The notes: generated by a model not told the origin, from the letters alone. 64,000 nucleotides of DNA from Paramacrobiotus metropolitanus (GCF_019649055.1 NW_026570262.1:248001-312000), one strand, 5' to 3'; numbered from the stretch's first letter, positions 10,853 to 22,439 are shown. A program made the numbers and translations.

Positions 10853-12480
10853 GGCGGCGAAAGTTTTCAAGTCAATAAGAAACCCGACAGGCAGCAGTGA
10901 TGAGGTGTTGATCAGGCGCGTTGGTCTTTCACTCTTTCTTTCGGCTTGAAATTCAAGCCTCAGGGCGCAGATATCTTGTAAATGAATCAAATATTGCCTT
11001 ACTTAAAAGTTAAAATGGACTCGAAAGAGCTACTTCCTATCCCCATATGCCGCGATACGAAAGACAAGGATCTAAATGGGACGACATAAATCACTTGTGC
11101 GAAAGATTTCCAGACCAACAATATGCATTTCGTACTGAGTGCTATCCATACAAGTAATCCAGATGATTCTGCACTTTCACTTGCTAGTGGCTAGTGGCTA
11201 CACAAAACACAGGTAACTTTCATCACAGAGCGCATGCCTTCACGAACACGAACGAACCTAAACGACGAGTAAACGTAAGCTCTTGTGTGACGCATAGTCA
11301 TGTATAGACTATAGAGTGTTGCTCGTTGGGCCGTTGGCGTAAATAGGTGTTTATGCAGTGTAGAATTTTAATCTCTCAATATGTATACAGCGAGCTTCGC
11401 TCAATGATACGTACCAATCAAATGAAGAATTTGTCCCATTTTACATGAGAAGGGACTGTGCACAACACACTCATAGCATTACCACGCATAATCTCTAAGC
11501 TTAAACCATGAAACAAAAAACAAGTGGAGCGACTCTCGCCCGTCCTCATGAACAATTTTTTCCCAATCTCCTTTAACGAAACAATGCCGGCCTCACACCA
11601 AGTGCCAAATGCAGTTGTTGTGAGCTATCTTCACGCAGCTATCTGTGTCTAAAGACGTCCGTTTCTCTGCTTATTTCTCAGTGGTATTCTGAACGAAGTT
11701 GTGATTGAGCGATTTCATTAAGCATCGTGTGCGGCTGTAGTAAAGATCACTGATGGGATCATGGGATCCGACGGCTTTCTCTGTTGTGTATGGGATACAT
11801 GTTATAAGTACTGTATTGTACGTCATACAATACACATGTCTTGCGGTATTTACAAGTAAACCAATAAAGCGGTATCAATTATTACTTATTAGGATCCAGA
11901 CATCACAGAAATAATGTCTACCGTAGGGTTCGCATTGTTTCCGTTTTCTTTCCTTTCCATTATGATGCTTAAAACATAAGAAAACCGTTCCTGATCGGCA
12001 GACAAACCAGCTTGTTGTAGTGGTCTAAGCGCGAGGGTACGTTTTTCAGCTGCAGTACTGGATTGCCGATTGCGATTATTGTGCTTCATTCGGCAAATCT
12101 CGTGCTTTTAAAAGCTAATGTTTGAAGCTAATGTTTGCTAACTTGCTTACTTACTAGAATTCGTACTACGGAGACCGCATTCGAGGGCTGAGTGGTGAGC
12201 CTACTTATTAGGTTTCGTGACCTTAGTGACCTCACTTAATTTGGTTTCATCAGACTGGTAGCTCTTTCAAAGCGCACCAATTTACATTATCCTGAAACCG
12301 TTAGTAAATTCAAGATCGTAAATAATTTTGACTATGGCCATGGCTAACGAACACAGACGTTGCAAAAGTTCAATATTACCTGGTATTTACTGTTGACAAC
12401 CCGAATACCGATGGTTGTGGAATATATTGTGGTGCACACTACACAAACCTTAGCACTATTAAATCGTCGGGTATCAAACC
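10853..12480. other. Intergenic, no firm gene
   Basis: A 66-codon minus frame (12089-11889, starting MKHNNRNRQ) has an ATG but no family likeness and is not claimed as a gene. AT-rich sequence otherwise. Confidence 0.35.
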
Positions 12481-12960
12481 TTGTGGTTACGAAATTAAAT
12501 TTATAAATGTCGCGAACAATCTGTTGTCTGGATCTTTAGCATGGTTTCATCGTGCCGTGTACGGGCTGAAGTAATGCAATGCATACTGATTCTGTGCTTC
12601 GCCAACATTCATACGAATATAATTAAAGGATACGACGTTCTGTGACCTTTGATATTAATTAATATCAAGATCAAGATCGAATCCAGACGCTGGTAATTAA
12701 TGACGCCTGAATTTGTTCCTGATCTTGGCGCAATGCCGCACCGTGTTTCGCACCATCATTCGGGCTAGCATATATATAAGTACTGTACATGTACCCACTT
12801 ACCACTATATCAAATCCATGCAGAAAAGCAGGAAGTCCGCTATTTGTCCTTGTCGAAAAATCTTCATCGAAATCAGCAGACGTATATTTATCATGATCGT
12901 GACGTAGCTGCCGAACTCCAGATACGAGTACGGTATATCTGAAACATGTTACAAATGCAT
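12480..12960. repeat. Contiguous copy of the segments at 6117-6295 and 7815-8060
   Basis: Both halves of the duplicated segment lie next to each other here, whereas the other copy has about 1.5 kb, including the bacterial-like gene, between them. From 12960 to 13797 no gene is supported. Confidence 0.65.
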
Positions 12961-13797
12961 TTTGGAAGCAGGTGTATTGTACACATACTCGCATGTAGGT
13001 TGTAAACTGACTTTTAATCAATTAGAAGAGAAATGGTACAACGTCTGATTACTTTATTATCTTGCAAGAACTATGTGAATCGCAAAGGAATATACAAATG
13101 GCAGCTCACTTCGGGAACAGTGAAAATAAAACAGCCGGCTTATCTAGCTGTAAAGCCATGGTTTCAAATAACGGATATTTTTCATATATACGAGTACGTT
13201 ATACGCACATCGCTGATTTTTCCAAAGATTTTCTTCCGTAAGTTTTACAAAGGCTTTATTTTCATAAAATTATGGAAAAGAACGAGCACGTGTCAGTCAT
13301 GTTTGCAGTATGCTAATACAGATGCGAAAATATCTATCGAAGCGAATTCTCATTATTTGCATGACTAGATAGATGTGGTGGTTTTAAAACTGAGCATAAC
13401 CTTTAATTGTAATCTCTGGACTGCGGCTGTAATGATAAGACCGTAGGACGGACATGGACATAATTTGATTGTAAAGCGGCAATCTTCGGAAATTCGGCAT
13501 AATGGTACTGAGCTTAAACTAGGGATGAGTCATTCTACGCTTCGTCAGTAGTTTTGGCAAAAGTGGTGGTTGCCTAGATTTCTGCAATCTTGATTGCTGG
13601 TAAGCGGCTTATGACTCAAAAACGTAACAACTACAGTAGCAACCGATTCTCTCCGCGGTCTGTACTGTGCCTGTCCGCTCCCGAAATGACTCACGTCAAG
13701 TTCTACGTTCAACCAACATTGCGATACTATTAAAACAGCGTCCGCAAGGTTCAAGTTTCCACAAATAGTCTCACGTAAATAGCAGTCGGCCGAAGAG

Positions 13798-13803
13798 TAT
13801 AAA
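13798..13803 (+). promoter_or_regulatory. TATA box of the PARP-like gene
   Basis: TATAAA lies 50 bp before the ATG at 13853, leaving room for a start site about 30 bp downstream and a very short leader. This is a motif and spacing argument only. Confidence 0.45.
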
Positions 13804-13852
13804 GGTACCGCACATCAATAGCAAGTTTGTTTATAATTCTCAGTGTCTCACT

Positions 13853-14805
13853 ATGCCGCCACGGATTGATGCCACAGCAATCAATGAGAAACCTGGAGTG
13901 TACACCGCGGTCTACAAAGATTACGCTTTCGTCTTGAACCAGACCAACATTACCGACAACAACAACAAGTTTTATATCGGACAGATTCTCCGCCGCAACG
14001 ACAAGAGCTACGATGTCTTTACAAAATGGGGCCGCGTGGTAGGTTGACTACTTGACTAACAGAAAGCAGTGATCTTTAATTCAAACGATCTGGCTGCAGG
14101 GCGAAGAAGGGCGGTCACAGTTAGTATGCGACGGAGTGGATGCTGACACCGCGGTGGCCGAGTTCAAAGAGAAATTTCGTGATAAATCAGGAACCACCTG
14201 GGAAAAACGCGATTATGAACCAAAGTCGGGGAAACTGTACACGCTGTTAGAGATGGCCAGTGCCGGCGATGTGAGTTTGTTTTTGTTATTCCGCGTAGTC
14301 TAGTTGCTTGGTGTATTGTGACCTATAGAAACTACAAAGGACACTAGATATTTACAAAATAATTAGAACTGAAAACAGATGATTTTTGTTAGCATCTGGA
14401 CAAAGCGTTGCAAAATCTGAATCTGGATGCCACAAATTTACCGCTAGGCGCAATCTGCGCTAATCAGATTGTACGAGGACGCGAAATTCTGGACAAAGTC
14501 GAAGAAGCGTAAGTACTTGATACGAAGTTAATGTCACTCCACAGAACACCTTTTTTGAATGGGAACGATATTGTGATAGTTTCAAGAGAATTTTGCTCTT
14601 TGTCAAGCCCAACTTTTCAGTTACTCACGGCCTGCTTAACCTAAGTAGTGATCATATGCGTTGCAGATTGGATACACTGATTGACTTATCAGATCAGTAT
14701 TACTCACTCATTCCCCATGCTTTCAACCGATCAACAACTCCTCCCGTAATCAACACGATCCAATCTGTCCGCACCGAGCGCGACATGTTGCATAAGCTAA
14801 ACTAA
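13853..14805 (+). CDS. WGR-domain PARP-like protein lacking a catalytic domain (4 exons)
   Basis: Exons are 13853-14038, 14100-14270, 14393-14508 and 14667-14805. Each junction has GT/AG sites (GTAGGT, GTGAGT, GTAAGT donors) and the frame is kept, giving 203 residues. Residues 15-119 form a WGR domain: YIGQILRRND, KWGRV at 58-62, GEEGRSQL, and FKEKFRDKSGTTWEKR. This is the nucleic-acid-binding module of PARP1/2/3. Residues 125-203 match the start of the PARP helical regulatory domain (LPLGAICANQIVRGREIL, then LIDLSDQYYSLIPH). The protein stops where the regulatory domain would continue to the ADP-ribosyltransferase fold, so it cannot transfer ADP-ribose. AATAAA follows at 14867. It may bind DNA ends and act as a partner or competitor of full PARPs, or be a partial duplicate. 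The gene model is strong; the role is inferred. Confidence 0.85.
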
Positions 14806-14866
14806 GTTTCACGGTATTTTTATTTGGCGTTGTATGGATTGGTCAACCCTCTTGAACTTGTAAAAA

Positions 14867-14872
14867 AATAAA
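14867..14872 (+). terminator. Poly(A) signal of the PARP-like gene
   Basis: AATAAA in an A-rich run 62 bp after the stop. A perfect 8-bp hairpin (GCAGTGTC / GACACTGC) follows at about 14876-14896. Confidence 0.5.
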
Positions 14873-15099
14873 AAAGCAGTGTCATGGGACACTGCACTGA
14901 CCGTGTCCAGATAACGAACTATTTAACTGCTGACTCGATGAACCTCGTTGGAAAAACAAAAAGACAAGAACATATTTTATCTGTGATACAGTTCCCTGTC
15001 TAGTTCTTGTTTTTTTTTCGAGAAATGAGGCTAGAAAGGTCGGTTATGTAACCTGCAGTCTATGACCGTAATTGTCTAAAGTGCATTTGGCATTGAAGA

Positions 15100-15620
15100 G
15101 AGAAGAGCTGCCGATTTAAGCGGCTCCCGCGTCCGCTGCGCTTAGTCGTTCGAAAAGCGAGGAAAACACTTGTTTTCGCACGTGTTGCATTGCACCTGAC
15201 GGACTTCCTGCAAAGCAATTTAATCGACTTGCCCTAGTTGACAGTTTGGCGGTGACCGGTACGGTTGGCAATAGCAGACGATGCAAAAATCGGGGATCGG
15301 CGTGCACATTGAATAACAGACAGTATGCGGAAGTGTTTTGCTCAATAATTTCTAGTACAGTAAGCAGCAGCAGCTTCCTGCCAGATCTAGACCTTGCGGA
15401 AGTAAATCATGTGGCAACAAAATAAGGGGAACGGAAAACGGGAACGGAAACGCATATGGGTATGTCGAGCTTTTCGCGTCATACCACTGGAATTGATCAT
15501 CTATGAAAGGCCTATGAATTGATTATCTATGAATTGATTATCTATCTATGATTATCTATGAAGTTATCGAACCACTATTACTTCGACATTTCAAGCGCTT
15601 CGACCTTTAGAGCTTGAAGA
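15100..15620. repeat. Relic of the GPCR-array 5' flank
   Basis: CACGTGTTGCATTGCACCTG and AGCAGCAGCTTCCTGCCAGATCT-like strings match flank sequence near 17580, 20575, 21455 and 30840. This marks the left limit of the receptor duplication array. Short tandem copies of GATTATCTATGAATT occur at about 15495-15560. No gene is seen up to 16490 beyond this. Confidence 0.5.
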
Positions 15621-16564
15621 CACATAATCTTAATATTTTAATGTCTACCGTTATAAAATAAGGTATGTACGGGTCAAAACTGCGTACAACATTTGGTCTG
15701 CAATAAAAAATTGACATTGTAATATAATGTGTGGAAAGAAATTACGTACTTAACTGTAAAAATGATTTTTATGAAAGTGCTGTTTAAGGTAGTGCGTGGA
15801 CGGATTTGACACAGCATCGTGGCTTTCTCAAAGTACAACTCGCCGTAATGAGGAAGTATGTTGAATACAATTGCACTCATCCATTAATTGGTACAAGGAA
15901 GAACAGGGATGTCCGGTGGGGACTTTTGTCCCCAACGGAAATAAAGTATTCCAAAAAATAAAAGACGGAAAGTGTTTCACGGGATACGCATATTGAGGCC
16001 AAATCGCATTGGACCAATGGTACTTCTAACAAATTTTGCTCTTCAAAGCGTATTTTACAAGTGCGAAATTTATTACAGCAAAAATAATTATTTATTGTCA
16101 ATTATCGAAATACAGATATTCCTTGAACTGTAATTACGGTCATTATTATATTTTCTGTCATTTCGGATCGGGAATTGCAACCTATTCTAAAACTTTGGGA
16201 GGTTGGTTGCAAAGCAAGAACGACTGCTTTTCTAACTTGCTCAAATTGGAATAATACATACATACATACATTAAATGTACCTGTACAATTAATGTATGGT
16301 GAAGTGTTACGTTTTTGATGCTGCAGTATAACATCATACCAACGTTAAAGACAATTAATGTGATGCCAATAATTCTTGTTGTGCGAAGCTGGGAATCAGT
16401 ACAGATATACTGTTCATTGTAATAAGATGTAAATTGTTTTCACTTATGCGCACTACATACAGTATTTGCGATTATATTTAGGGTGCAGCTACTGCCACTG
16501 CGGCTTGACCTCACTACCTCGCGGCTTGACCTCGCGGCTTGACCTCACTACGTTTTCAAAATGA

Positions 16565-16845
16565 ATTTTATCACCGCTTTTTGACTGTTGTCCATCGCCT
16601 TCGCATACGATCTGTTGGCTGTTCTGGACGTTGCTGGCGAGGAGAACGATCATGTAGATGTCGAATGGTGTGGGTCGTCCTTTCAACAGTAGGCACAACA
16701 CAAAACCGTTCAGCAGCACTACAGCGACAATGGTAGCTATCGCATCGTGGGATGGACCTTCCACGGAGGTTGTATTGGTTGACTGCTGGAATCGCAGTGT
16801 TCCGTTTGCCGTAGCGTTCAAGATATGAATTTGCTGACACCATGG
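16565..16845 (-). pseudogene. GPCR copy 1, truncated after second membrane helix
   Basis: The minus frame reads ILNATANGTLRF, VVLLNGFVLCLLLKG and PFDIYMIVLLASN, matching the N-terminus, TM1 and TM2 of the intact receptor at 19075-20073. After LLASN the homology ends and the frame runs into tandem copies of CGGCTTGACCTC (16500-16550). The ATG equivalent to the intact start (CCATGG near 16843) is out of frame. Five of seven helices are missing, so it is a dead fragment. Confidence 0.85.
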
Positions 16846-17209
16846 CGAGCGCATCGGACGACTGAAGCCGAGATTTCAAGCCAACTAAAGCTGCATCTGA
16901 ACGTGTAACGCTGTGTTTTTTATACAAACAGCATTCGCTGCATGGCAGTTTGGCAAAGAATATGGAGCATCTGGGATCGACGCTGTATCCTGAACAGCTG
17001 ACACGGAAGCGCGTATCATTTCTAGTCAATAGCAAGAACAGCATCCTGCAAGATCTTGACCTTGCGGAAGTTTAAGTCCCGGCAGCGAATTATGAAAAGG
17101 AGGAACGGAAGCAAACTGTACGATAAAGTTTCGCGAAATACCACTCGATTTAAATTATGTACATCGGGTTATCTGGTACTGTAAGTATGTGTACGAGTAT
17201 AGACAGCCA

Positions 17210-17285
17210 GTCGAAAAATCCCCCGTATTAAGCACGATCCACTACAAAGCGCCAGGCGCGACATGTTTGATAAATATTGAAATTG
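17210..17285 (+). pseudogene. Relic of the last PARP-like exon
   Basis: CCCCCGTATTAAGCACGATC and GCGCGACATGTTTGATAAA align with the end of exon 4 of the gene at 14667-14805 (CCTCCCGTAATCAACACGATC and GCGCGACATGTTGCATAAG). It is short and has indels. Confidence 0.7.
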
Positions 17286-18115
17286 GAATAAATGCAAGAT
17301 CTAATATTAATTAACTCGAGTGGTATGTCGCGAAAAGTTTATCGTACCAGTTTGTTTTCGTTCCTGCTTTTTCCATATCCCGCTGGCAAGACATATACTT
17401 CCGCAAAGCGTAGATCCCGCAGGAAACGACTGTTGTTACTGATAAAAACGATTGGACAACCTACTTCCGGAAAGTATCAGCTATCCAATGTTCATCTCCA
17501 TTCCGTGCAGGCAAGACAATAATCGCGGCTTTTGCTACAGCGCAGGGGATCTACCTGCGAACAGCCGTTTGGAGATACTAATTGTATTCGCACGTGTTGT
17601 ACTGTACCTGTAGCCTTCCTGAAAAACAATTTACTCGTAATAGGCCTGTTCTTGTTTGCAGCTTGGCATGCGGTTTCGATTATGAACTGAGGACACCAAC
17701 AAAGCTGTTGTGACGACAATTATTGGAACTGCAGTAGCAGTCTAGCATAAGAATCAACGAGATATGACTTGTTGCAATGAACGTGTGAACTTTGACATCC
17801 TGACTTAAGGAACAACTGCCTAGCTTCGTGTTTTTATCAGTTTACTGTCTGCCATAACCAGGACAACCCTGCACGAGGTGATAGACTACCACAGAAGAAT
17901 GTGTTTTCAAACCAACGAAACACCACGTTTACGTTATGATATGTGTACTAAATTAAACCCTTCTTCCATAAGGCGCAAATGAGAATGGCTTTGTACCTGT
18001 ACGTACAGATACTGTACTGCAGATATTCCCATCCTACCATTTGCTGCATTAAAACTCCAAAACAGCGAGCAATAATGTATCTATAATTTTTTATCCAAAG
18101 GGTTTTTAAAACGCA
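17286..18115. other. GPCR-array flank, no gene
   Basis: 17530-17760 matches 30790-30980 (GCACGTGTTGTACTG-ACCTG, then GGCCTGTTCTTGTTT and GGACACCAACAAA). It is non-coding duplicated flank. Nothing recognisable from 17760 to 18115. Confidence 0.5.
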
Positions 18116-18119
18116 TTAA

Positions 18120-18746
18120 GGGAAGTGGGCCGGTGCATGGTACCAAATTCGTGTACTTGCACGAGAACTTTCACTATCGCGCACTCCCAAACACATTTTT
18201 GTTTCGGTTTATCACGTTCCGTACCCAGAAGATTCAAATACACAAGTGTTCGCAAATCCAAAAGTTTAAATGCATTCAGGTGTACCAAAAGTCTGATTAT
18301 GGACCGATCTCTCTCAAATTTTGCATGTAAATGCACATGGCCATGAAGATTGTTTTTACACCGATCCAGACTTCCACGATTGTTTTCAGATTTTAAAATG
18401 AATTTAAAAATTTTTGAAATTCATTTTAAAATTTGAAAAACATGCTCGAACAGTGGATCGGTGTACAAACGTTCTTCGTGGTTGTATGCATTTATATGCA
18501 AAATTCGAGATCGCTCCATAATCAGACTTTTGGTACACCTGAATGCATTTAAACTTTTTGGAATTTTCTAACAGCCATAACTCCCGAACCGGATGTTGCG
18601 CGCACAAACGGTTTTCGCGCCAGTGTATACAACTCTTCTGGCTACAGAATGTCATAAACCGAAACAAAACTGTATTTGGGAGTGCGCGAAAGTTAAAGTT
18701 TTCGTGCATGCACACGAATTTGGTACCATTTACCGGCCCACTTCCC
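18120..18746. mobile_element. TTAA-flanked fold-back element, copy 1
   Basis: Starts GGGAAGTGGGCCGGTGCATG and ends with the inverted equivalent, ACCGGCCCACTTCCC. TTAA flanks both sides (18116-18119 and 18747-18750). The arms are inverted copies for most of their length, including GTACCAAATTCGTGTAC and CAGAATGTCATAAACCGAAAC. No transposase is encoded. TTAA target duplication is typical of piggyBac-type elements, although these ends start with GGG rather than CCC. Confidence 0.85.
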
Positions 18747-18750
18747 TTAA

Positions 18751-19074
18751 GAAACCAGAATATGTCAATAGTGATAATAATTATGTGGCAGCGCTTGTTA
18801 CGAGATGACCTTCATGTGATTACGGGGACGCTTTCTCTTTTTTTCCGGTCTGGATTATTTTCTGTTGCCCTTACAAAACATGCATGTTTAGTATGGAAAA
18901 CGATGCATGTCACACGTTTTTCCTGAGTATCCAAGGTGAACTCAGGTTAAAGAAATCGGCTACCGTTAGGAAATTTTTTAGAGCAAGTTTGACATCTGTA
19001 CACACGTTCGTTCAATGGTCAGTCGGAGGAGGCGTAGAATTAAACAGATGTGAAACGAGGAAGCTAATCATGGT
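18751..19074. other. 3' flank shared between GPCR copies
   Basis: ACACGTTCGTTCA, AGATGTGAAACGAGGAAGCTAATCATGGTC-like sequence at 18995-19075 has a counterpart at 33480-33555. No gene. Confidence 0.5.
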
Positions 19075-20073
19075 CTATTTTCCGCAGCTGACGCGCACTC
19101 GATTCCACTGCGACACAATATAATCTGGCAGTTTCCTCAGGCTGGCCAGTACATACAGCGGATCTAGTAAAACTTGCAGCGAAAATAACAGCGTCACCCA
19201 CGGACCAAAAATTCTCCTCTGGGCTATTGGGATGGTCATCACCATCTCGATGTTGTGGAAAATCAAGCCCGGAAACCAACATACCAGGGAGGATAGGGCA
19301 AATAAACTGACGATGAGGAAAGGTCGCGTTCTGCCGCGGTGTGAATGTGCCGAAACCGGACCGGGGTGTCCGGTACGTTGAGTTAACGAAAGATGATTTG
19401 AGTCCGCAGAATCCTCCACCACTCGTCTCCGGCGCAACAGCTTCCACACCACGAACAGATACGACAGGGGGACCAAGATTTTCGGCAGGTCAAACGCGAT
19501 GATCCGGGCGACTTCGCCGTAAATCGGCCGTACGGAGGGATTCAACCAGCACCCGCTCTGCAGCGGTAGACGGTGATAAAGGTCATCGAGGATAACCAAT
19601 GGCACGAATAGAATGTGCACATACACCGCAATCATCAAGCACAGCAGCCATGCGACCCGCGTCGTATGACGTTCCCGGTAGGAGACCGGCCATAGAATGG
19701 CCCAAGCACGGTTGACCACAATGAGCAGATGGATGTGCAGGATGATCGGGGTACCGGTTCGTGCTACATAGATTGCAAAAGTGCAGTTGGGACGCGCAGT
19801 GTTTTGGCGCAGGCTGTACCATAAGCCCAGCAGGATGCGCGGGTGGAGCGCCGTGAAGATGATGTTGCTACCGAGGAGTGCGATGATGTAGACGTCGAAG
19901 GCTGCCGGTCGTCCTTTCCACAGTATGCACAACACAAAACCGTTAAGCAGCAGTGCAGCAGCGGTTATAGCTATCGCATCGGGGGATGGAACGTCTGCAC
20001 TGGTTGTATTTGTTGATAGTGGAAATCTGCGTGTTGCGTTTGCCGAAGCGTTCAAAATGTGTTGTAGTGCCAT
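19075..20073 (-). CDS. Class A GPCR, intact copy 2 of the array
   Basis: The chosen start is ATG 20073 (MALQHILNASANAT), matching the starts of the other intact copies, and gives 332 residues without introns. The N-terminus has glycosylation sites (NAS, NAT, NTT). Seven helices lie at about 33-53, 59-77, 97-126, 139-161, 187-212, 251-272 and 291-311. The N1.50-type Asn is in LLLNGF. Cys97 and Cys175 can form the conserved disulfide. The DRY position reads N-R-A (121-123), TM6 has CWFP (265-268), and TM7 has DPLYV in place of NPxxY. The third loop is short and basic (KLLRRRR). It acts as a plasma-membrane receptor of unknown ligand. It belongs to a lineage-specific family with at least seven relatives here. 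Function is inferred from fold only. Confidence 0.9.
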   Translation of the reverse strand: MALQHILNASANATRRFPLSTNTTSADVPSPDAIAITAAALLLNGFVLCILWKGRPAAFDVYIIALLGSNIIFTALHPRILLGLWYSLRQNTARPNCTFAIYVARTGTPIILHIHLLIVVNRAWAILWPVSYRERHTTRVAWLLCLMIAVYVHILFVPLVILDDLYHRLPLQSGCWLNPSVRPIYGEVARIIAFDLPKILVPLSYLFVVWKLLRRRRVVEDSADSNHLSLTQRTGHPGPVSAHSHRGRTRPFLIVSLFALSSLVCWFPGLIFHNIEMVMTIPIAQRRIFGPWVTLLFSLQVLLDPLYVLASLRKLPDYIVSQWNRVRVSCGK

Positions 20074-20714
20074 GGCGGTTAGTATTGTGGGTCTTTGACA
20101 ACTGATGCCAAGATTTAAGCCAACCAATACTGCATCTGAGAATGTACATATATATGTTGTGTCCAACTGCATTTCCCGTAAACAGCATTCGCTGCATCAT
20201 CAAAATCAATCACGATCCTCATCGAAGCGTAATAATTACGACTAACGTGTATTACAAAAGTGTGCCAGCTAAAATAATTATGCTACGCTTAGTTGTGCAG
20301 CTCGTTATGCCGCTAAATGCATCCACATGGAAACCTTGAGACACTCAAGCTGACACTTTAGTGGTGACATTTTAGCTGCTCAGATTTAATGCGGTGGTTG
20401 TAAAAGGATATTTTGATGAATTTTCTTCGCTTCAGTTACAGTTTCTAATCATTTTTCCGCGGAATGGTTAGCAAAAGGTATGAATTATGGAGCAACTGGG
20501 ATCGGCACTGTATACAGTACGGAATAGCTGGCACTTTACGGAAGAGCGTTGCTTGTTCGTTCCTAGTCAGTAACAACAGCAGCTTCCTTCAGGATCTTGA
20601 CCTTACAGAGATGCAATCCTGGCAGCAAGGTAATAAAAGCAGGAACGGACACATATAACCCATATCACTCGAATTGTTGACATCTGGCGAACGGTTTGCA
20701 GAGACAGTCATCTG
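20074..20714. other. 5' flank of GPCR copy 2
   Basis: Non-coding but shared with other units; for example CATTCGCTGCATCAT and ATCACGA-CCT-ATCGAAGCG recur near 40310, and CGGAATGGTTAGCAAAA recurs near 28360 and 35130. It probably holds the promoter. Confidence 0.5.
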
Positions 20715-20850
20715 CAACGATGATAGGATGAATTATTGGATCAGTATTACTAACTTGTTTCACATACTTTCGGCCTCTCAATGGCTCCTTCGGTAATCAA
20801 CACGATCCAGACCCTACGCGCTGAGCGCGACATGTTGATGAACTGAATTA
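20715..20850 (+). pseudogene. Second relic of the last PARP-like exon
   Basis: GATCAGTATTACT near 20740, GTAATCAACACGATCCAGAC near 20793 and GAGCGCGACATGTTG near 20823 match exon 4 of the gene at 13853-14805, including the stop shortly after. Frame is interrupted in the first half. Confidence 0.8.
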
Positions 20851-21924
20851 CACCTGAATTTTACCGACGACAGCTAATCGCAGGACGATGGGTTGCAGAC
20901 GCTTTGCCGCAAATATAACTCGAAGCGAGAAGCGCTATGGTACGGTTGCTCAACCGCACGAGGTGGCTGTATGCAGTGGCCACGCCTACAGATACGGTAC
21001 GCGAAGCCACCTCGCGAGGTGGAGTTGCTGTATCGCAACGAGATTCGCTTTGAATTCGGGACGAGGCCGAACCTTAGTCGAACCTTTAAACCTTAGTCGA
21101 CATCTATGCGGCATGAGGTAGTCTCAATGTCGTATCGATGTGGAGCTCGTCGAAGAAAACTGCTCTTCGAAAAAACTAATGATTCCTTAATCCTTGTGGG
21201 ACCAAAAGAATTACGCAGACAAGAAAAACTTCAGCTCTTGAAATCCGTTGTAAATAAATTCTTTTGTCCTTTTGTGGAAAAACAGCGCTTTTGTAATGTT
21301 AACTCGCAACTGGCGCTCTGTGTCCCAAAGCGCTAAAAGCGTATTTCGATTTAACAGGACGGAATAATAGCTTGTTCTGTCTGAAAGCGGCTTTTGTATT
21401 AGTTGCAGCTCGAATGCGTACAGCCAGTTAATTGGAACACCCAGTGCTTCATTCGCACGTGCTGGGCTGCACCTACAGCTTTTCCTGCACAACAGTTTTA
21501 ATAAGCTAATTACTTCTTGTAGGACGATGCAGTTTACATTGTGAGTTGAAGAGACATTCACAAAATTAATTAGAGCAACGATTGCCGGAACTCGAATGAG
21601 AAAGGAAATGATAATATCATAGTGACGTCTGTTGGCTTTTTATTGCGCTTTAAACCTTAGAGCACAGATAACTATGTACTGTGGATTAGCGTAGTTCCAG
21701 AATTTTAATGGGATAATGGTACGATGGCAGCATGCGTAGGTACTGTATCTGCAATTTTTATTCCGTCTGTTTGAAATGAATTCCGGACATCCAGTTTACG
21801 TGGCAATTACTCAAATGATAAAGCACGATACAGTGTTCTGAATCACACTTCATACATGCTGTTCAACGTGAAAAACAGTGCAAATCAAATAATTCTCTTG
21901 AGAAAAGGTGCAACGTTATTGTGG
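20851..21924. other. Intergenic with array flank relic
   Basis: 21440-21600 resembles the flank sequence at 15180-15300 and 17580-17740. A perfect 16-bp palindrome CCACCTCGCGAGGTGG lies at about 21007-21022. No gene is supported. Confidence 0.45.
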
Positions 21925-22439
21925 AGTATGTAGTGGCTATAGTAGTGACGTTGCGCAAACACGCTTCTCGTCGCAGTTGGGCAGCGTTCAAATATTACGT
22001 AACGGCAATGGGTGGGGGGGGGGGTGGTCTAACAAAAGTGTTACACTTTGTTACATGGGGCAGGGGGTCCAAAAATTTTTGTTACGTGCGGGCCGAATCC
22101 CCATAAAAAAACTAAAAAAACTAATATATTTTAATTGCATTTTTATAGGGGATGGTTGGACTCTTCGTTACGTATGCAGCTGGGGGGTTGAAAATTTTGT
22201 TATGTGGTGTTACAAGGGGTGGGGGTGGTCAAAAATCACGAAAACTCGCGTTACGTAATATTTGAACGCTGCCTTGCTGGTAGCTCGTAGCTTTTATGAG
22301 TTTTATCCTGTCAGTGCTCTATCTACAGTAGATGATAAACACAGCACAGACAGGATAAAACTCATACATGCTACGAGCTACCAGCAACTGCGACGAGGGG
22401 CGTGTCTGCGCAACGTCACCAGTGAAAATACACCATACT
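21925..22439. repeat. Fold-back element, left arm split by a nested MITE
   Basis: The left arm contains GACGTTGCGCAAACACGCTT and TCGTCGCAGTTG, then continues after an insertion with CTGGTAGCTCGTAGC and TGAGTTTTATCCTGTC. The right arm (22355-22439) is the inverse of the rejoined left arm. Removing 21980-22273 plus one TTG restores an unbroken left arm. Confidence 0.8.
21980..22273. mobile_element. MITE with TTG target duplication, GGGGGTG-rich
   Basis: Ends are GGCAGCGTTCAAATATTACG and its inverse (CGTAATATTTGAACGCTGCC), at least 25 bp perfect inverted repeat. TTG is directly repeated at 21977-21979 and 22274-22276. The inside has G-rich TGGGGGGGGG and GGGGTGGTC motifs next to TTACGTAA, a layout common in animal non-autonomous DNA elements. 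Confidence 0.85.

Noticed and set aside
11889-12089. 66-codon minus-strand frame with ATG
   Set aside because: No family likeness, no promoter or poly(A) support, and a length expected by chance.
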